From Flagellimonas pelagia (GTDB lineage Bacteria; Bacteroidota; Bacteroidia; Flavobacteriales; Flavobacteriaceae), in contig NZ_QXFI01000033.1 of the NCBI RefSeq assembly GCF_003584135.1, positions 62,001 through 126,000 of the forward strand: DNA of 64,000 nucleotides, in the 5' to 3' direction. Shown one piece after another: positions 31,138 to 41,386 of this stretch (positions within the stretch are counted from its first letter, which is position 1; each line of letters opens with the position of its first letter). Under the pieces are notes generated by a model. That model ran no database searches. It worked only from the letters and a program-made list of their open reading frames with translations, and was not told the DNA's origin. The position numbers and the translations under genes are program-made.

Positions 31138-33126
31138 CTAATCAACATTATCGTGTAGGAATGAGTTGTTGGAACGCAGCTGTAGGTCATCGTTGCTATC
31201 CTCACTCAATGTGGTCCTGGATACTTTCTGCTCCCTTGGCACATCGTTCAGGTCCACCCCTTGTCTTTTGTAGGCGGGCTGCTTTTCAATCTCGTCGATG
31301 CTGCTCCTGTTGTTCTGGAACTTATAGTTGAAATTTTTCAGTTTTCTTCTACGTTCATCCGCCCTTTCCCTCAAAATCTCGTTGATGGGACTGTTCATGG
31401 GATCCAAACTGTCCATGGTTTCCTCATGTTGTTGGGCCGTTTCCAATTTGATGGTCTTCTTTTCGAACACCAGTTCGTTCTCGACCATTTTGGGCTCGTG
31501 GGTCTCCGCCATCGATTTGGCACCGGTCAACTTGTTTTCCAGTTCCATGTATTCCTCCAAGTTGTATCGAGTCTCACCTTGATTTCTATATTCCAGTACA
31601 GGTTTTACCTCTACATATTCGTTCACCTTTACGTCCCCGATACCATCATCCAAATTGAAAGTGATGGTATGTTCCTTTTCATCCTCTTCCTCTACTTGTG
31701 CGTTCAATGGCATATCGAAGCTTAGGGTAAACTGGTCCTCATTTGCTTTTGGGGACACGACCTCGGCATCAATGACTTCAATATTGTTGATGATGTTTTT
31801 GGCCTCGATAATGATGAAATCATCCTCAATATATTCAGGTACTACTTCTTCGTAGAATACATTGAAATTTCGGATATAGCTGGTGGTTGGGACCAAATCA
31901 GGATCTTGTGCCTTTATTTGGGGCTTCACCTCTTTAATTTCCTTTACTTCCTCAACCTCCTCTACTTCCAGCGTATGCTTCACAATGGTAGGTTCTGGTT
32001 CAGGCTCCACCACTGGGGTTTTTTCCACTTTTACCTCTTGGACCGATGTAGCCTCAGGGGTCAAATCCTGTTGGGCGGTTTGTTCATCCTCCAGAGTATA
32101 GAAAACCTTTTTGGATTCCGTGTTCACGATATTGTCCTGCTGGTCCACATTGAAACCCGTGGCGATAACCGTAACGGCGATGGCCTCACCCAAGCTCTCG
32201 TCCTCGCCCACACCCATGATGATGTTGGCTCCGTGACCTGCCTCGATTTGGATATGATCGTTGATCTCACCGATTTCATCAATGGTGATTTCCTGGGAAC
32301 CGGAAACAATCAGCAACAATACATTTTTAGCGCCATTGATCTTGTTATCGTTCAACAAGGGAGAATCCAAAGCTTTCATGATGGCTTCCGTGGCCCTTGC
32401 GGAACCTGAAGCCGTGGCAGAGCCCATGATGGCCGTACCACTGTTGGAAAGCACAGTCTTGGCATCCCTAAGGTCGATGTTCTGTGTGTAGTGATGTGTT
32501 ATAACCTCTGCAATACCCCTTGCCGCAGTGGCCAAAACTTCATCCGCTTTGGAGAATCCGGCCTTAAACCCAAGATTGCCGTATACCTCACGAAGCTTGT
32601 TGTTGTTGATGACAATCAGGGAATCCACATTGGCACGCAATTTTTCAATCCCCAATTGTGCCTGTTTGTTACGCATGGCCCCTTCAAACTGAAAAGGAAT
32701 GGTCACGATACCCACGGTGAGCACATCCATTTCCTTGGCCAATTTGGCCAAAATGGGTGCCGCCCCCGTACCGGTTCCGCCTCCCATACCAGCGGTGATA
32801 AAGGCCATTTTGGTGTTGTGTCCCAACATACCCTTGATCTCTTCCATACTTTCCAAGGCAGCCTGTTCCCCAACTTCGGGATTGGCCCCTGCACCAAGAC
32901 CTTCGGTAAGGGAAACCCCCAATTGGATCTTATTAGGCACGGGACTGTTCTGTAATGCCTGGGCATCGGTATTGCAGATTACGAAATCCACTCCGTTAAT
33001 GCCAGCCTGGAACATGTGGTTGATGGCGTTGCTACCGCCACCTCCTACTCCGATAACTTTTATTACGTTGCTCTTGTTCTTGGGCAAATCAAAAGCGATG
33101 TTGTCAAATTCAGTGTTCTTACTCAT
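31138..33126 (-). CDS. ftsZ: cell division GTPase FtsZ
   Basis: 662 aa. The tubulin-like GTPase domain is in residues about 15-330: GGGGSNAINHM and the signature GGGTGTGAAPI, with the synergy-loop aspartates in the following subdomain. It polymerises at mid-cell into the Z ring. After it comes a very long acidic linker of some 300 residues (Glu/Val/Pro-rich EVEEVEEVKEIKEV repeats), typical of Bacteroidota FtsZ and about double the usual total length, then a short C-terminal tail for FtsA binding (LQLRSNNSFLHDNVD). It is 26 bp after ftsA and is the last dcw gene before the terminator. Confidence 0.97.
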   Translation of the reverse strand: MSKNTEFDNIAFDLPKNKSNVIKVIGVGGGGSNAINHMFQAGINGVDFVICNTDAQALQNSPVPNKIQLGVSLTEGLGAGANPEVGEQAALESMEEIKGMLGHNTKMAFITAGMGGGTGTGAAPILAKLAKEMDVLTVGIVTIPFQFEGAMRNKQAQLGIEKLRANVDSLIVINNNKLREVYGNLGFKAGFSKADEVLATAARGIAEVITHHYTQNIDLRDAKTVLSNSGTAIMGSATASGSARATEAIMKALDSPLLNDNKINGAKNVLLLIVSGSQEITIDEIGEINDHIQIEAGHGANIIMGVGEDESLGEAIAVTVIATGFNVDQQDNIVNTESKKVFYTLEDEQTAQQDLTPEATSVQEVKVEKTPVVEPEPEPTIVKHTLEVEEVEEVKEIKEVKPQIKAQDPDLVPTTSYIRNFNVFYEEVVPEYIEDDFIIIEAKNIINNIEVIDAEVVSPKANEDQFTLSFDMPLNAQVEEEDEKEHTITFNLDDGIGDVKVNEYVEVKPVLEYRNQGETRYNLEEYMELENKLTGAKSMAETHEPKMVENELVFEKKTIKLETAQQHEETMDSLDPMNSPINEILRERADERRRKLKNFNYKFQNNRSSIDEIEKQPAYKRQGVDLNDVPREQKVSRTTLSEDSNDDLQLRSNNSFLHDNVD

Positions 33127-33152
33127 GACAGATGTGTTTCTTTATGGGGTTA

Positions 33153-34481
33153 TTATTCTGCGTTGTCCAAAAAGTCCTTCAACTTTTCCGACCACTTATC
33201 AAATATGGATTTTCTCTCCTTGTTTGCAGACACATTTACTTGTCCGCCCATATGGTCCTGCTCCACCAACACTTTTTCATCCTCGTGGATTTCTCCTTGC
33301 TCCAGAACCAAAGTCCTCTTTTTGGTCTCCAATGCCTTCATCAAAAGACCCACAGCAGTAGCATACAATGGGCTGGCAACCTCCTCGTCGGAATCACCCG
33401 CCAAATGCTCATTCGGGTAACCGATACGGGTGTCCATGCCCGTGATGTATTCCACCAACTGCTTTAAATGCTTCAATTGGCTTCCACCACCAGTCAAAAC
33501 GATACCGGCAATTAATTTTTTCTTTTGCTCTTCGTGTCCATAGTTTTTGATTTCCACATAAACCTGCTCCACGATTTCCACCACTCGGGCGTGAATGATC
33601 TTGGAGAGGTTTTTAAGGGTGATTTCCTTCGGTTCACGACCCCTTAGCCCTGGAATGGATACAATTTCGTTGTCCTTGTTTTCGCCTGGCCAAGCGGAAC
33701 CGAATTTTATTTTCAACAGTTCGGCCTGCTTTTCGATGATGGAGCACCCTTCCTTAATGTCCTCGGTGATAACGTTGCCCCCAAATGGAATAACGGATGT
33801 ATGGCGAATGATGCCATCCTTGAAAATGGCAAGATCCGTAGTACCACCCCCTATATCGATAAGGGCCACACCTGCTTCTTTTTCTTCTTGGCTCAACACC
33901 GCATCCGCAGATGCAAGGGGTTCCAAAGTGATGCTACCTAGGTCCAGCCCGGCACTTTTAATACATCTACCGATGTTTTTGATGGATGAAACCTGGCCCA
34001 CCACTACATGGAAATTGGCTTCCAATCGTCCACCATACATGCCTTTTGGATGTTTGATCTCGGACTGGCCATCCACTTTATATTCTTGCGGCAACACATG
34101 AATGATTTCCTCACCCGGAAGCATCACCAATTTATACACTTGGTTGACCAATTTGTCCAAATCCTCATCATGAATCACTTCCTCGGAATTGGGTCTGGTG
34201 ATATAATCGCTGTGCTGAAGGCTGCGGATGTGCTGACCGGCAATGCCCACCACCACGGAACCTATTTTCAGCCCTGAATTCAATTCGGCTTGTTCCACCG
34301 CTTGTTGAATGGAGGAAATGGTCTGGGTGATGTTGTTGACCACACCACGGTGCACTCCCAAACTTTTGGACTTTCCGGTGCCCAGTATCTCAATTTTTCC
34401 ATACTCATTTTCCCTACCGATGATCGCCACGATCTTGGTAGTTCCAATATCCAACCCTACTGAATAATTACCCTGTTCCAT
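33153..34481 (-). CDS. ftsA: cell division actin-like protein FtsA
   Basis: 442 aa. Actin/Hsp70 ATPase-fold motifs: VGLDIGTTKIVAIIG (phosphate 1), LIDIGGGTTDLAIFKDG (phosphate 2), and IAGIVLTGGGSQLKHL (adenosine). It anchors FtsZ to the membrane through a C-terminal amphipathic helix (IFDKWSEKLKDFLDN). It lies 3 bp after ftsQ and 26 bp before ftsZ, in normal dcw order. Confidence 0.97.
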   Translation of the reverse strand: MEQGNYSVGLDIGTTKIVAIIGRENEYGKIEILGTGKSKSLGVHRGVVNNITQTISSIQQAVEQAELNSGLKIGSVVVGIAGQHIRSLQHSDYITRPNSEEVIHDEDLDKLVNQVYKLVMLPGEEIIHVLPQEYKVDGQSEIKHPKGMYGGRLEANFHVVVGQVSSIKNIGRCIKSAGLDLGSITLEPLASADAVLSQEEKEAGVALIDIGGGTTDLAIFKDGIIRHTSVIPFGGNVITEDIKEGCSIIEKQAELLKIKFGSAWPGENKDNEIVSIPGLRGREPKEITLKNLSKIIHARVVEIVEQVYVEIKNYGHEEQKKKLIAGIVLTGGGSQLKHLKQLVEYITGMDTRIGYPNEHLAGDSDEEVASPLYATAVGLLMKALETKKRTLVLEQGEIHEDEKVLVEQDHMGGQVNVSANKERKSIFDKWSEKLKDFLDNAE

Positions 34482-34484
34482 ACT

Positions 34485-35204
34485 TTATATTTTGGTACAA
34501 ACCACTTGATTGTTGAATTCCAAACTCACTATAGCATACTTTTCCAAGGAATTGTCCTTGGAAGCCTTGGCATAAAAGGCCATGAAATTTTTAAACTTCA
34601 TGTTCAGATTGTCCACCCCGCCCAAATTCACCACAAAATTTTCCATGCGGAACCTGAGCTGATAGCTTCCTTCTTCCTCTATATGGATCCCGATGACGTT
34701 TTTTCTCAAAAAATCGTCTTCGTTGATATAGTTCAAAATAACATAGGCATCCTCAAGGGACTTCCCTGTAATCTTACCCGTAATGATGGGGACGCGAGCC
34801 GAATGATACCTTGACAATGGCATGCGTTTTCCCAGATCATCCAAATAAAATTTAGTGACTCCCTCAACTCTCCCTATGGGTTTTCGCTGAACAATCTTAG
34901 AGATAAGCTCCCCGTTTACAGTAAGATAGACTTGGGCGTTTTTCACCATATCGTTGGACTCAATTACCTCCTCTATGGTATTCAAAACTAATTGTTCTTT
35001 ATCCCTATTTTTTAAAGGCCCGTAATTTTGTATTAACAATTTATTAACCGCATCCTCGGTCAAATACAGGTTATCCTCGCCCACAAATTTTATGGCAACG
35101 TCGCTTACTTTCTTTTGTTTGCTCCTATGATCGGCAAAACCGTAAAGGGCAATTACGGCCACCGACAAAAATGCCAGTTTGATGTAATTCCAATTAACCC
35201 GCAT
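34485..35204 (-). CDS. ftsQ: cell division protein FtsQ
   Basis: 239 aa from the ATG at 35204 ([15 protein letters not shown]...). This start overlaps the murC end by 11 bp; a longer frame to 35258 would overlap by more. A short cytoplasmic start is followed by one membrane helix (about 7-23), a POTRA-like region (VAIKFVGEDNLYLTEDAV...) and a beta domain. It links FtsL/FtsB to late division proteins in the periplasm. Sequence conservation is low, as usual for FtsQ; identification leans on dcw position and topology. Confidence 0.9.
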   Translation of the reverse strand: MRVNWNYIKLAFLSVAVIALYGFADHRSKQKKVSDVAIKFVGEDNLYLTEDAVNKLLIQNYGPLKNRDKEQLVLNTIEEVIESNDMVKNAQVYLTVNGELISKIVQRKPIGRVEGVTKFYLDDLGKRMPLSRYHSARVPIITGKITGKSLEDAYVILNYINEDDFLRKNVIGIHIEEEGSYQLRFRMENFVVNLGGVDNLNMKFKNFMAFYAKASKDNSLEKYAIVSLEFNNQVVCTKI

Positions 35205-36543
35205 ACGCCAATTCTTTTTTAATTTTTGGTACTTCCATTCCAATGTCACCTGCACCAAGAGCCACCAAAACCCCTGTTTTGCAGTTCTTTATTTCATCCA
35301 GCAAAGCTGATTTTTGAACCAACTTTTTGTTAGGATTCTCTATTTTATCCAACAGCCACGAAGAAGTAACCCCCTCTATGGGCTCTTCACGCGCTGGGTA
35401 AATTTCCAAGAGTATTATCTCATCAAACCGGGAAAGGCTGGCCGCAAAATCATCAGCAAAATCCTTGGTTCTTGAAAACAAGTGGGGTTGAAAAATCACC
35501 GTGATTTTTTGTCCCGGATGCATTTCCCTAATGGCCTGATGCACCGCATCGATTTCGGTTGGGTGATGGGCATAATCGTCAATAAAAACAAAGTCCTTTT
35601 CCTTGATCTGATAGGAAAATCTTCTTTGTACACCCTTAAAACTTGCCAGAGCTTCGGCTAGGCGGTGTGGTGGGCAACCGGTTTGCACCGCCATTCCGAA
35701 TGCAGCTAATCCATTGAGCAAATTGTGCCTTCCGGGTTTGTTGAACTTTACGTTCTTGATGACCTCCGAAGGCGTGACGAGATCAAATATGTAGGTGCCA
35801 TGTTCAATGTCAATATTTTCTATGCAGAAATCAGAACCGTCCTCAATCCCAAAGGTGATGCCTTCCATGGGCAACCCTTTTCGAACAAACAATTTTCCTC
35901 CCGGTTTGATCTTTCCGACAAATTCCCTAAAAGAATGGTACAACTCTTCTTTGGTTCCATAAATATCCAAATGGTCGGCATCCATGGAAGTGATACAAGC
36001 CACTGTCGGGGAAAGCCTCAAAAAGGAACGATCGAACTCATCCGCTTCCACTACGGAATATTCGGTGCCATCCAACACAAAATTACTGTTGAAATCCTCC
36101 GAAATACCTCCTAAAAATGCCGTGAAAGGCAAACCACATTCCTTGAGCAAATGGGCCAAAATCGCCGATGTGGTCGTTTTACCGTGAGTTCCCGCTACCG
36201 CCAAGCAAAAGGAATCCTTGGTGATGATGCCCAATACCTCAGAACGTTTCTTTATTTGAAAACCATTGTTCTGATAAAAGTTAAGTTCCGTATGATACTT
36301 TGGTACTGCAGGAGTATACACCACAAGGGTCTGGGGATGTTTGAAGGTATCGGAAATCAAATCCACATTGTCTTCAAAATGAACCGGGATTCCAATTTCT
36401 TCAAGTCCATCGGTTATGGGAGTCTGCGTTTTGTCATATCCGGCCACTTCCTTACCAATGAAATTGAAATAGCGCGCCAACGCGGACATTCCGATGCCCC
36501 CTATGCCAATAAAATAAACGCTATGTATGTCCTTCAAATTCAC
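35194..36543 (-). CDS. murC: UDP-N-acetylmuramate--L-alanine ligase
   Basis: 449 aa. Adds L-Ala to UDP-MurNAc, the first step of the peptide stem. The N-terminal nucleotide site [14 protein letters not shown] is followed by the Mur ligase P-loop [11 protein letters not shown] and a C-terminal domain with a [12 protein letters not shown] segment. The start codon is GTG and overlaps the murG stop (GTGA). Confidence 0.97.
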   Translation of the reverse strand: MNLKDIHSVYFIGIGGIGMSALARYFNFIGKEVAGYDKTQTPITDGLEEIGIPVHFEDNVDLISDTFKHPQTLVVYTPAVPKYHTELNFYQNNGFQIKKRSEVLGIITKDSFCLAVAGTHGKTTTSAILAHLLKECGLPFTAFLGGISEDFNSNFVLDGTEYSVVEADEFDRSFLRLSPTVACITSMDADHLDIYGTKEELYHSFREFVGKIKPGGKLFVRKGLPMEGITFGIEDGSDFCIENIDIEHGTYIFDLVTPSEVIKNVKFNKPGRHNLLNGLAAFGMAVQTGCPPHRLAEALASFKGVQRRFSYQIKEKDFVFIDDYAHHPTEIDAVHQAIREMHPGQKITVIFQPHLFSRTKDFADDFAASLSRFDEIILLEIYPAREEPIEGVTSSWLLDKIENPNKKLVQKSALLDEIKNCKTGVLVALGAGDIGMEVPKIKKELAYAG

Positions 36544-37628
36544 CTCAACAATTTTTCAATTTCATCCACAATATGTTCCGTAGCCTTTGGCATAGCCAGT
36601 TTTTTGATGTTCTGGCCCAAGTTTTTTTGTATTTCTTCTGATTCCATTAATTGGATAAAGCCGTTCTCAAAGCTTCCATCCAATTCCGATTCCTTCATCA
36701 TGATAGCTGCATTCTCGCCCACCAAGGCACTGGCATTTTTGGTCTGATGGTCTTCTGCCACATTGGGTGAGGGAATAAAAATCACCGGTTTTCCCACCAA
36801 ACAGAGCTCTGAAACTGAACCAGCACCTGCCCTTGATATGATTACATCGGCGACGGTGTAGGCCAAATCCATCCGATTGACAAAAGGCAAAACCTTTACG
36901 TTATCGGAATCATACTTTTTATAGTCTTCGTGATATAGTTTTCCGCATTGCCAAACCAATTGCAGTCCTTGCTTTTCGAAAAAATCCAATTCCTTTTCCA
37001 CCAATTGGTTGATACGACGTGCGCCTAAACTTCCACCCAAAACCAACAGGGTTTTCTTGTTGGCATCCAATCCAAAAAAAGCAATGGCTTCTTTCCTATC
37101 CGCTTTTAAATCCACCAAATCCATACGGATGGGGTTCCCTGTTTTTACGATTTTTTCCTTTGGAAAAAATTTTTCCATTCCATCGTAAGCGACACAAATT
37201 TTCTCTGCCTTGCCAGCCAATAGTTTATTGGTAATTCCTGCGAAGGAATTCTGTTCCTGGAGCACACAGGGAATACCAGCCCCAGCGGCCACCCTTAACA
37301 AAGGTCCACTGGCAAACCCCCCTGTACCTATGGCCACTTGGGGTTTGAACTGTTTCACTATTTTACGTGCTCCTAACAAACTACTTATCACTTTAAAGGG
37401 AAACATGAGATTTTTCAATGTCAGTTTCCGTTGTAATCCACTGATCCACAAACCTTTTATTTCGTATCCGGCCTGTGGCACTTTTTCCATTTCCATTTTA
37501 TCCTTGGCCCCCACGAACAAAAACTTCGCGTCCGGATGTCTTCTTTTTAGCTCGTTGGCTATGGCCACAGCGGGATAAATATGTCCTCCCGTTCCTCCTC
37601 CAGATAGAATAAACCTATAATTGCCCAC
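36540..37628 (-). CDS. murG: UDP-GlcNAc:undecaprenyl-PP-MurNAc-pentapeptide GlcNAc transferase
   Basis: 362 aa. Makes lipid II from lipid I on the inner face of the membrane. GT-B fold with the N-terminal loop [14 protein letters not shown] and the second glycine-rich loop [12 protein letters not shown], plus a UDP-GlcNAc site [23 protein letters not shown] start; overlaps ftsW upstream by 14 bp and murC downstream by 4 bp. Confidence 0.97.
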   Translation of the reverse strand: MGNYRFILSGGGTGGHIYPAVAIANELKRRHPDAKFLFVGAKDKMEMEKVPQAGYEIKGLWISGLQRKLTLKNLMFPFKVISSLLGARKIVKQFKPQVAIGTGGFASGPLLRVAAGAGIPCVLQEQNSFAGITNKLLAGKAEKICVAYDGMEKFFPKEKIVKTGNPIRMDLVDLKADRKEAIAFFGLDANKKTLLVLGGSLGARRINQLVEKELDFFEKQGLQLVWQCGKLYHEDYKKYDSDNVKVLPFVNRMDLAYTVADVIISRAGAGSVSELCLVGKPVIFIPSPNVAEDHQTKNASALVGENAAIMMKESELDGSFENGFIQLMESEEIQKNLGQNIKKLAMPKATEHIVDEIEKLLR

Positions 37629-38820
37629 TCAATACTTCTAAAGGATTCGTTTCATCTATGTCATAGGATTGCTCCTCCAAATTCTCTTTTTTGTTGCTGG
37701 CGCTAAGCACAATGCCGATGGCCATACAGGTCATCCAAATGGATGTACCTCCCATACTGATCAAGGGCAATGGCTGACCCGTTACCGGGAACAATTGCAC
37801 CACAACTGCCATGTTGATGAAGGCCTGGAACACAATCGGAAGTCCCACCCCTATCACCAATAATTTTGAAAATACCGTCTTTGCTGAATGCGCCACCACC
37901 ACGATCCTAAACAGCAACAACAGATAGAAGAACAACAAAGCGCCTCCGCCAACCAATCCGTATTCTTCAATGATGATCGCAAAAATGAAATCGGAGGTAC
38001 TCTGAGATAACATATTCTTCATAACGCTCTTGCCTGCTCCCTTGCCCACAATGCCCCCTTCTGCCACCGCAATCTGGGCCAACGTCAATTGGTGCAAATC
38101 ATCCTTATCGGCATTTTCTGGGTGCAAGAAAGTCTCAATCCTGGATTTCCAGGTTCCGGCACGTTGGGGCAAAACATCGGGTGTCTTGAACAGGACAAAC
38201 AGGAACATACCTGCAAATACAATCCCAACCCCAAGCATGGACAAGAGATATTTTAATGGATAACCTCCCAAAAAGCAGAGTACCATCACCATAAAACAAA
38301 TGATGGCCGCTGTTGAAAAGTTCTCCGGCAAAATCAATAAAACCACCAAAGCAACAGGAAGCCATAGAGGCAAAATGCTTTCCTTGAAAGTAATCTGTAC
38401 ATCCTTGATCTTGGTCAAATACCTAGCGATCCAAATCATCAGCACCACCGAAGCCAAAGTGGACGTCTGAAAATTGACCCCTACAAATGGAATCTTGATC
38501 CAACGGTTTGCCGTTACCCCTCCAATCCTTGTCTCTACTGTCAAAGTATAGGCCAACAGAATTAACACAATAGGAAGTGCAATAATGGAGAGTCCCTTAA
38601 AATAGTGTGTCGGAATCCTGTGAATGGCATAGATGATCCCGAATCCCAGGAACAACAACATGGCATGCTTGACCAAATGACCAATAGTTGTTCCGTCACC
38701 ATTAACGTAGACCAAATTGGTACTGGCACTGTACACGGGCAAAAATGAGAAAAGGGCCAAAAGGGCTACTACACCCCAGATGGCTTTATCACCTTTCAGA
38801 TTTTTGAAGATTGCAAACAC
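37615..38820 (-). CDS. ftsW: lipid II polymerase FtsW
   Basis: 401 aa, about ten membrane helices. SEDS family: VLPEN and [14 protein letters not shown] near the middle and the catalytic-loop region [17 protein letters not shown] toward the end, with [16 protein letters not shown]. It works with FtsI to build septal peptidoglycan. Located between murD (2 bp) and murG (14 bp overlap). Confidence 0.95.
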   Translation of the reverse strand: MFAIFKNLKGDKAIWGVVALLALFSFLPVYSASTNLVYVNGDGTTIGHLVKHAMLLFLGFGIIYAIHRIPTHYFKGLSIIALPIVLILLAYTLTVETRIGGVTANRWIKIPFVGVNFQTSTLASVVLMIWIARYLTKIKDVQITFKESILPLWLPVALVVLLILPENFSTAAIICFMVMVLCFLGGYPLKYLLSMLGVGIVFAGMFLFVLFKTPDVLPQRAGTWKSRIETFLHPENADKDDLHQLTLAQIAVAEGGIVGKGAGKSVMKNMLSQSTSDFIFAIIIEEYGLVGGGALLFFYLLLLFRIVVVAHSAKTVFSKLLVIGVGLPIVFQAFINMAVVVQLFPVTGQPLPLISMGGTSIWMTCMAIGIVLSASNKKENLEEQSYDIDETNPLEVLSGQL

Positions 38821-38822
38821 GT

Positions 38823-40157
38823 TTACAAGTTTTTTACTGCGTTTTTAAATTGATTTCCCCTGTCCTCATAATTTTGGAACAGGTCAAAGCTGGCACAAGC
38901 TGGTGACAACAATACAGCATCACCTCTTTCGGCCATTTTATAGGCAACTTTCACGGCCTCTTCCATGGAAAAGGTCTCGATCATCAAATCAATCACATTG
39001 CCAAAGGCATCCTTAATTTTGGAATTGTCAACCCCCAAACAGATGATTCCTTTTACTTTTTCTCTGACCAATGGCATCAATTCGGAATAGTCGTTCCCTT
39101 TGTCCACACCACCAACAATCCACACGATGGGTTTTTTGATTCCATCCAAAGCATAAAACGTAGCGTTCACATTGGTTGCCTTAGAGTCGTTGATGTATTC
39201 CACGTGGTTGATTTTTAATACCTTCTCCAATCGGTGGGGTGCTCCTTGGAACGACTGGATACTCTGGCGAATGGTTTCTTTCCTTACCTTCACCAGAAGG
39301 GCGGCCATACTTGCAGCCATTGTATTCTTCACATTGTGTTGCCCTTCCAAGGCCAAAATATCTGTACTCATTTCCAAGGTTTTATGTTCTAATTTTATTT
39401 TAATCGTATCATTTTCGAGCCAAGCTCCTTCCTCTACTTCCCCTTTTAGGGTGAATGGAATCAATTTGGATCGTACTGGATGCTTTTTCAACCAATCCAC
39501 CAAAACTTCATCGTCTGCATCATAGATCAGGTAATCTTGCTCATCTTGATTCATCGCTATGCGAAACTTAGATGCGATGTAGTTTTCAAATTTGTACTCA
39601 TAGCGATCCAAATGGTCAGGCGTTATGTTGGTGATCACGGCCACATGGGGTTTAAAATCCACAATGCCATCCAGTTGAAAACTGCTGATCTCCAAAACGT
39701 AATGATCAAAATCCTGCTCTGCCACCATCTTGGCATAGCTATCACCAATGTTTCCGGCCATACCCGCATTCAACCTACCTTCCTTGACCAAATGGTAGGT
39801 CATCATAGTGGTGGTGGTCTTTCCGTTGCTTCCCGTAATCCCGATAATGGTTGCATCGGTATATCTGGAAGCGAATTCGATTTCCGAAATCACTGGAATA
39901 CCTTTTGCCACAAGCTCCTTAATCAAAGGCACTTTGTCAGGTATTCCCGGACTCTTCATCACCACATCCGCATTCAAAATCTTAGCCTCCGTATGTTGGC
40001 CCGATTCCCATTCAATCCCAAAATGTTCAAGAACTTTCTTGTATTTATCCTTTATCTCGCCTTTATCCGAAACAAAGACTTCAAATCCTTTTTTCAATCC
40101 TAAAATGGCAGTTCCTACACCACTTTCTCCTCCTCCGAGTACCACCAAACGCACCAT
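38823..40157 (-). CDS. murD: UDP-N-acetylmuramoylalanine--D-glutamate ligase
   Basis: 444 aa. Adds D-Glu to the stem peptide. N-terminal Rossmann segment VVLGGGESGVGTA, Mur ligase P-loop GITGSNGKTTTTMMTYH, and C-terminal HRLEKV and NDSKATNVNATF (ATP and Mg site). The stop is 2 bp from the ftsW start, and the start abuts mraY. Confidence 0.97.
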   Translation of the reverse strand: MVRLVVLGGGESGVGTAILGLKKGFEVFVSDKGEIKDKYKKVLEHFGIEWESGQHTEAKILNADVVMKSPGIPDKVPLIKELVAKGIPVISEIEFASRYTDATIIGITGSNGKTTTTMMTYHLVKEGRLNAGMAGNIGDSYAKMVAEQDFDHYVLEISSFQLDGIVDFKPHVAVITNITPDHLDRYEYKFENYIASKFRIAMNQDEQDYLIYDADDEVLVDWLKKHPVRSKLIPFTLKGEVEEGAWLENDTIKIKLEHKTLEMSTDILALEGQHNVKNTMAASMAALLVKVRKETIRQSIQSFQGAPHRLEKVLKINHVEYINDSKATNVNATFYALDGIKKPIVWIVGGVDKGNDYSELMPLVREKVKGIICLGVDNSKIKDAFGNVIDLMIETFSMEEAVKVAYKMAERGDAVLLSPACASFDLFQNYEDRGNQFKNAVKNL

Positions 40158-41378
40158 CTATCTAATTTTTAAGGTGACAATACTGATGATGGCCAACAAT
40201 ATCCCAATGATCCAAAAGCGGGTCACTATCTTACTCTCGTGGTATGATTTCTTCTGATAATGATGATGCAAGGGAGCCATCAGGAAAATGCGCCTACCTT
40301 CCCCGTATTTCTTTTTGGTATGCTTGAAATACCCTACTTGCAACATTACGGACAGGGATTCCGCGAAAAAGATGCCGCACAAAATGGGCAATAACAATTC
40401 TTTTCTAACGATAATGGCAATCACGGCGATGACCCCTCCAATGGTGAGACTACCCGTATCTCCCATGAACACTTGTGCCGGATAAGCATTGTACCATAAA
40501 AATCCGACCAAAGCCCCCACAAAGGCAGCGAGGAATACCACCAATTCACCTACTCTTGGCAGATAAAAAATATCGAGATAACTAGAAAACTGAATATTAC
40601 CGGAAACCCAGGCAAAAATGCCCAAGGTGAGTACGATGATGGCAGAGGAACCTGCCGCCAATCCATCGATACCATCCGTAAGATTGGCCCCATTGGAAAC
40701 AGCGGTCACAATAAGGATGACCACTGGAATAAAGATGATCCAAGCATAATCTTCCATACCATCACCCATCCAAGAGATGAAATCGGCATAATCCAACTCG
40801 TTATTCTTAAAAAAAGGAACATTGGTGCGAACGGCCTTGGTCTCTTCCCCAAAAACCCGTTCTACCTTAAAGTTTTCCGTAATGGTGGTCGTATCCTTTT
40901 CTTTTATGGTCACTTGGGGATGAAAATATAGGGTCAAACCCACAATCAATCCCAATCCGACCTGCCCCATTACCTTAAACTTGCCCTTAAGACCTTGTTT
41001 GTCCTTTTTGAAAATTTTGATGTAGTCATCGATAAACCCGATGATACCCATCCAAATGGTGGTGATAATCAACAGGATGACATAAATATTTTTGATGTCT
41101 GCGAACAAGATAACAGGCAATAATGTGGACATGATGATGATCAATCCACCCATGGTAGGCGTACCCGCCTTTTGCTGTTGTCCTTCCAATCCTAAATCGC
41201 GAACCGTTTCTCCTATCTGCTTTTTTTGAAGGAAAACAATGATGCGTTTACCGTAAACCATGGCTATTAAAAGAGACAACATTACAGCCATAGCAGCCCT
41301 GAAGGTGAGGAACCCGAAAAGACTCGCGCCTGGCAGCTGATATTGTTTCTCCAAAAAATCGAACAAGTAGTATAGCAT
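40158..41378 (-). CDS. mraY: phospho-N-acetylmuramoyl-pentapeptide transferase
   Basis: 406 aa, ten predicted membrane helices. Transfers phospho-MurNAc-pentapeptide to undecaprenyl phosphate to give lipid I. Motifs: [18 protein letters not shown] (catalytic Asp pair), [12 protein letters not shown], and FMGDTGSL. A loop of about 70 residues (160-225, charged) between helices is longer than in E. coli MraY and is typical of Bacteroidota. Directly abuts murD. Confidence 0.97.
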   Translation of the reverse strand: MLYYLFDFLEKQYQLPGASLFGFLTFRAAMAVMLSLLIAMVYGKRIIVFLQKKQIGETVRDLGLEGQQQKAGTPTMGGLIIIMSTLLPVILFADIKNIYVILLIITTIWMGIIGFIDDYIKIFKKDKQGLKGKFKVMGQVGLGLIVGLTLYFHPQVTIKEKDTTTITENFKVERVFGEETKAVRTNVPFFKNNELDYADFISWMGDGMEDYAWIIFIPVVILIVTAVSNGANLTDGIDGLAAGSSAIIVLTLGIFAWVSGNIQFSSYLDIFYLPRVGELVVFLAAFVGALVGFLWYNAYPAQVFMGDTGSLTIGGVIAVIAIIVRKELLLPILCGIFFAESLSVMLQVGYFKHTKKKYGEGRRIFLMAPLHHHYQKKSYHESKIVTRFWIIGILLAIISIVTLKIR

Positions 41379-41386
41379 CGACTACG

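Noticed and set aside
32699..33361. 220-codon frame antisense to ftsZ and ftsA
   Set aside because: Spans two real genes on the other strand; Pro/Ser-rich shadow frame.
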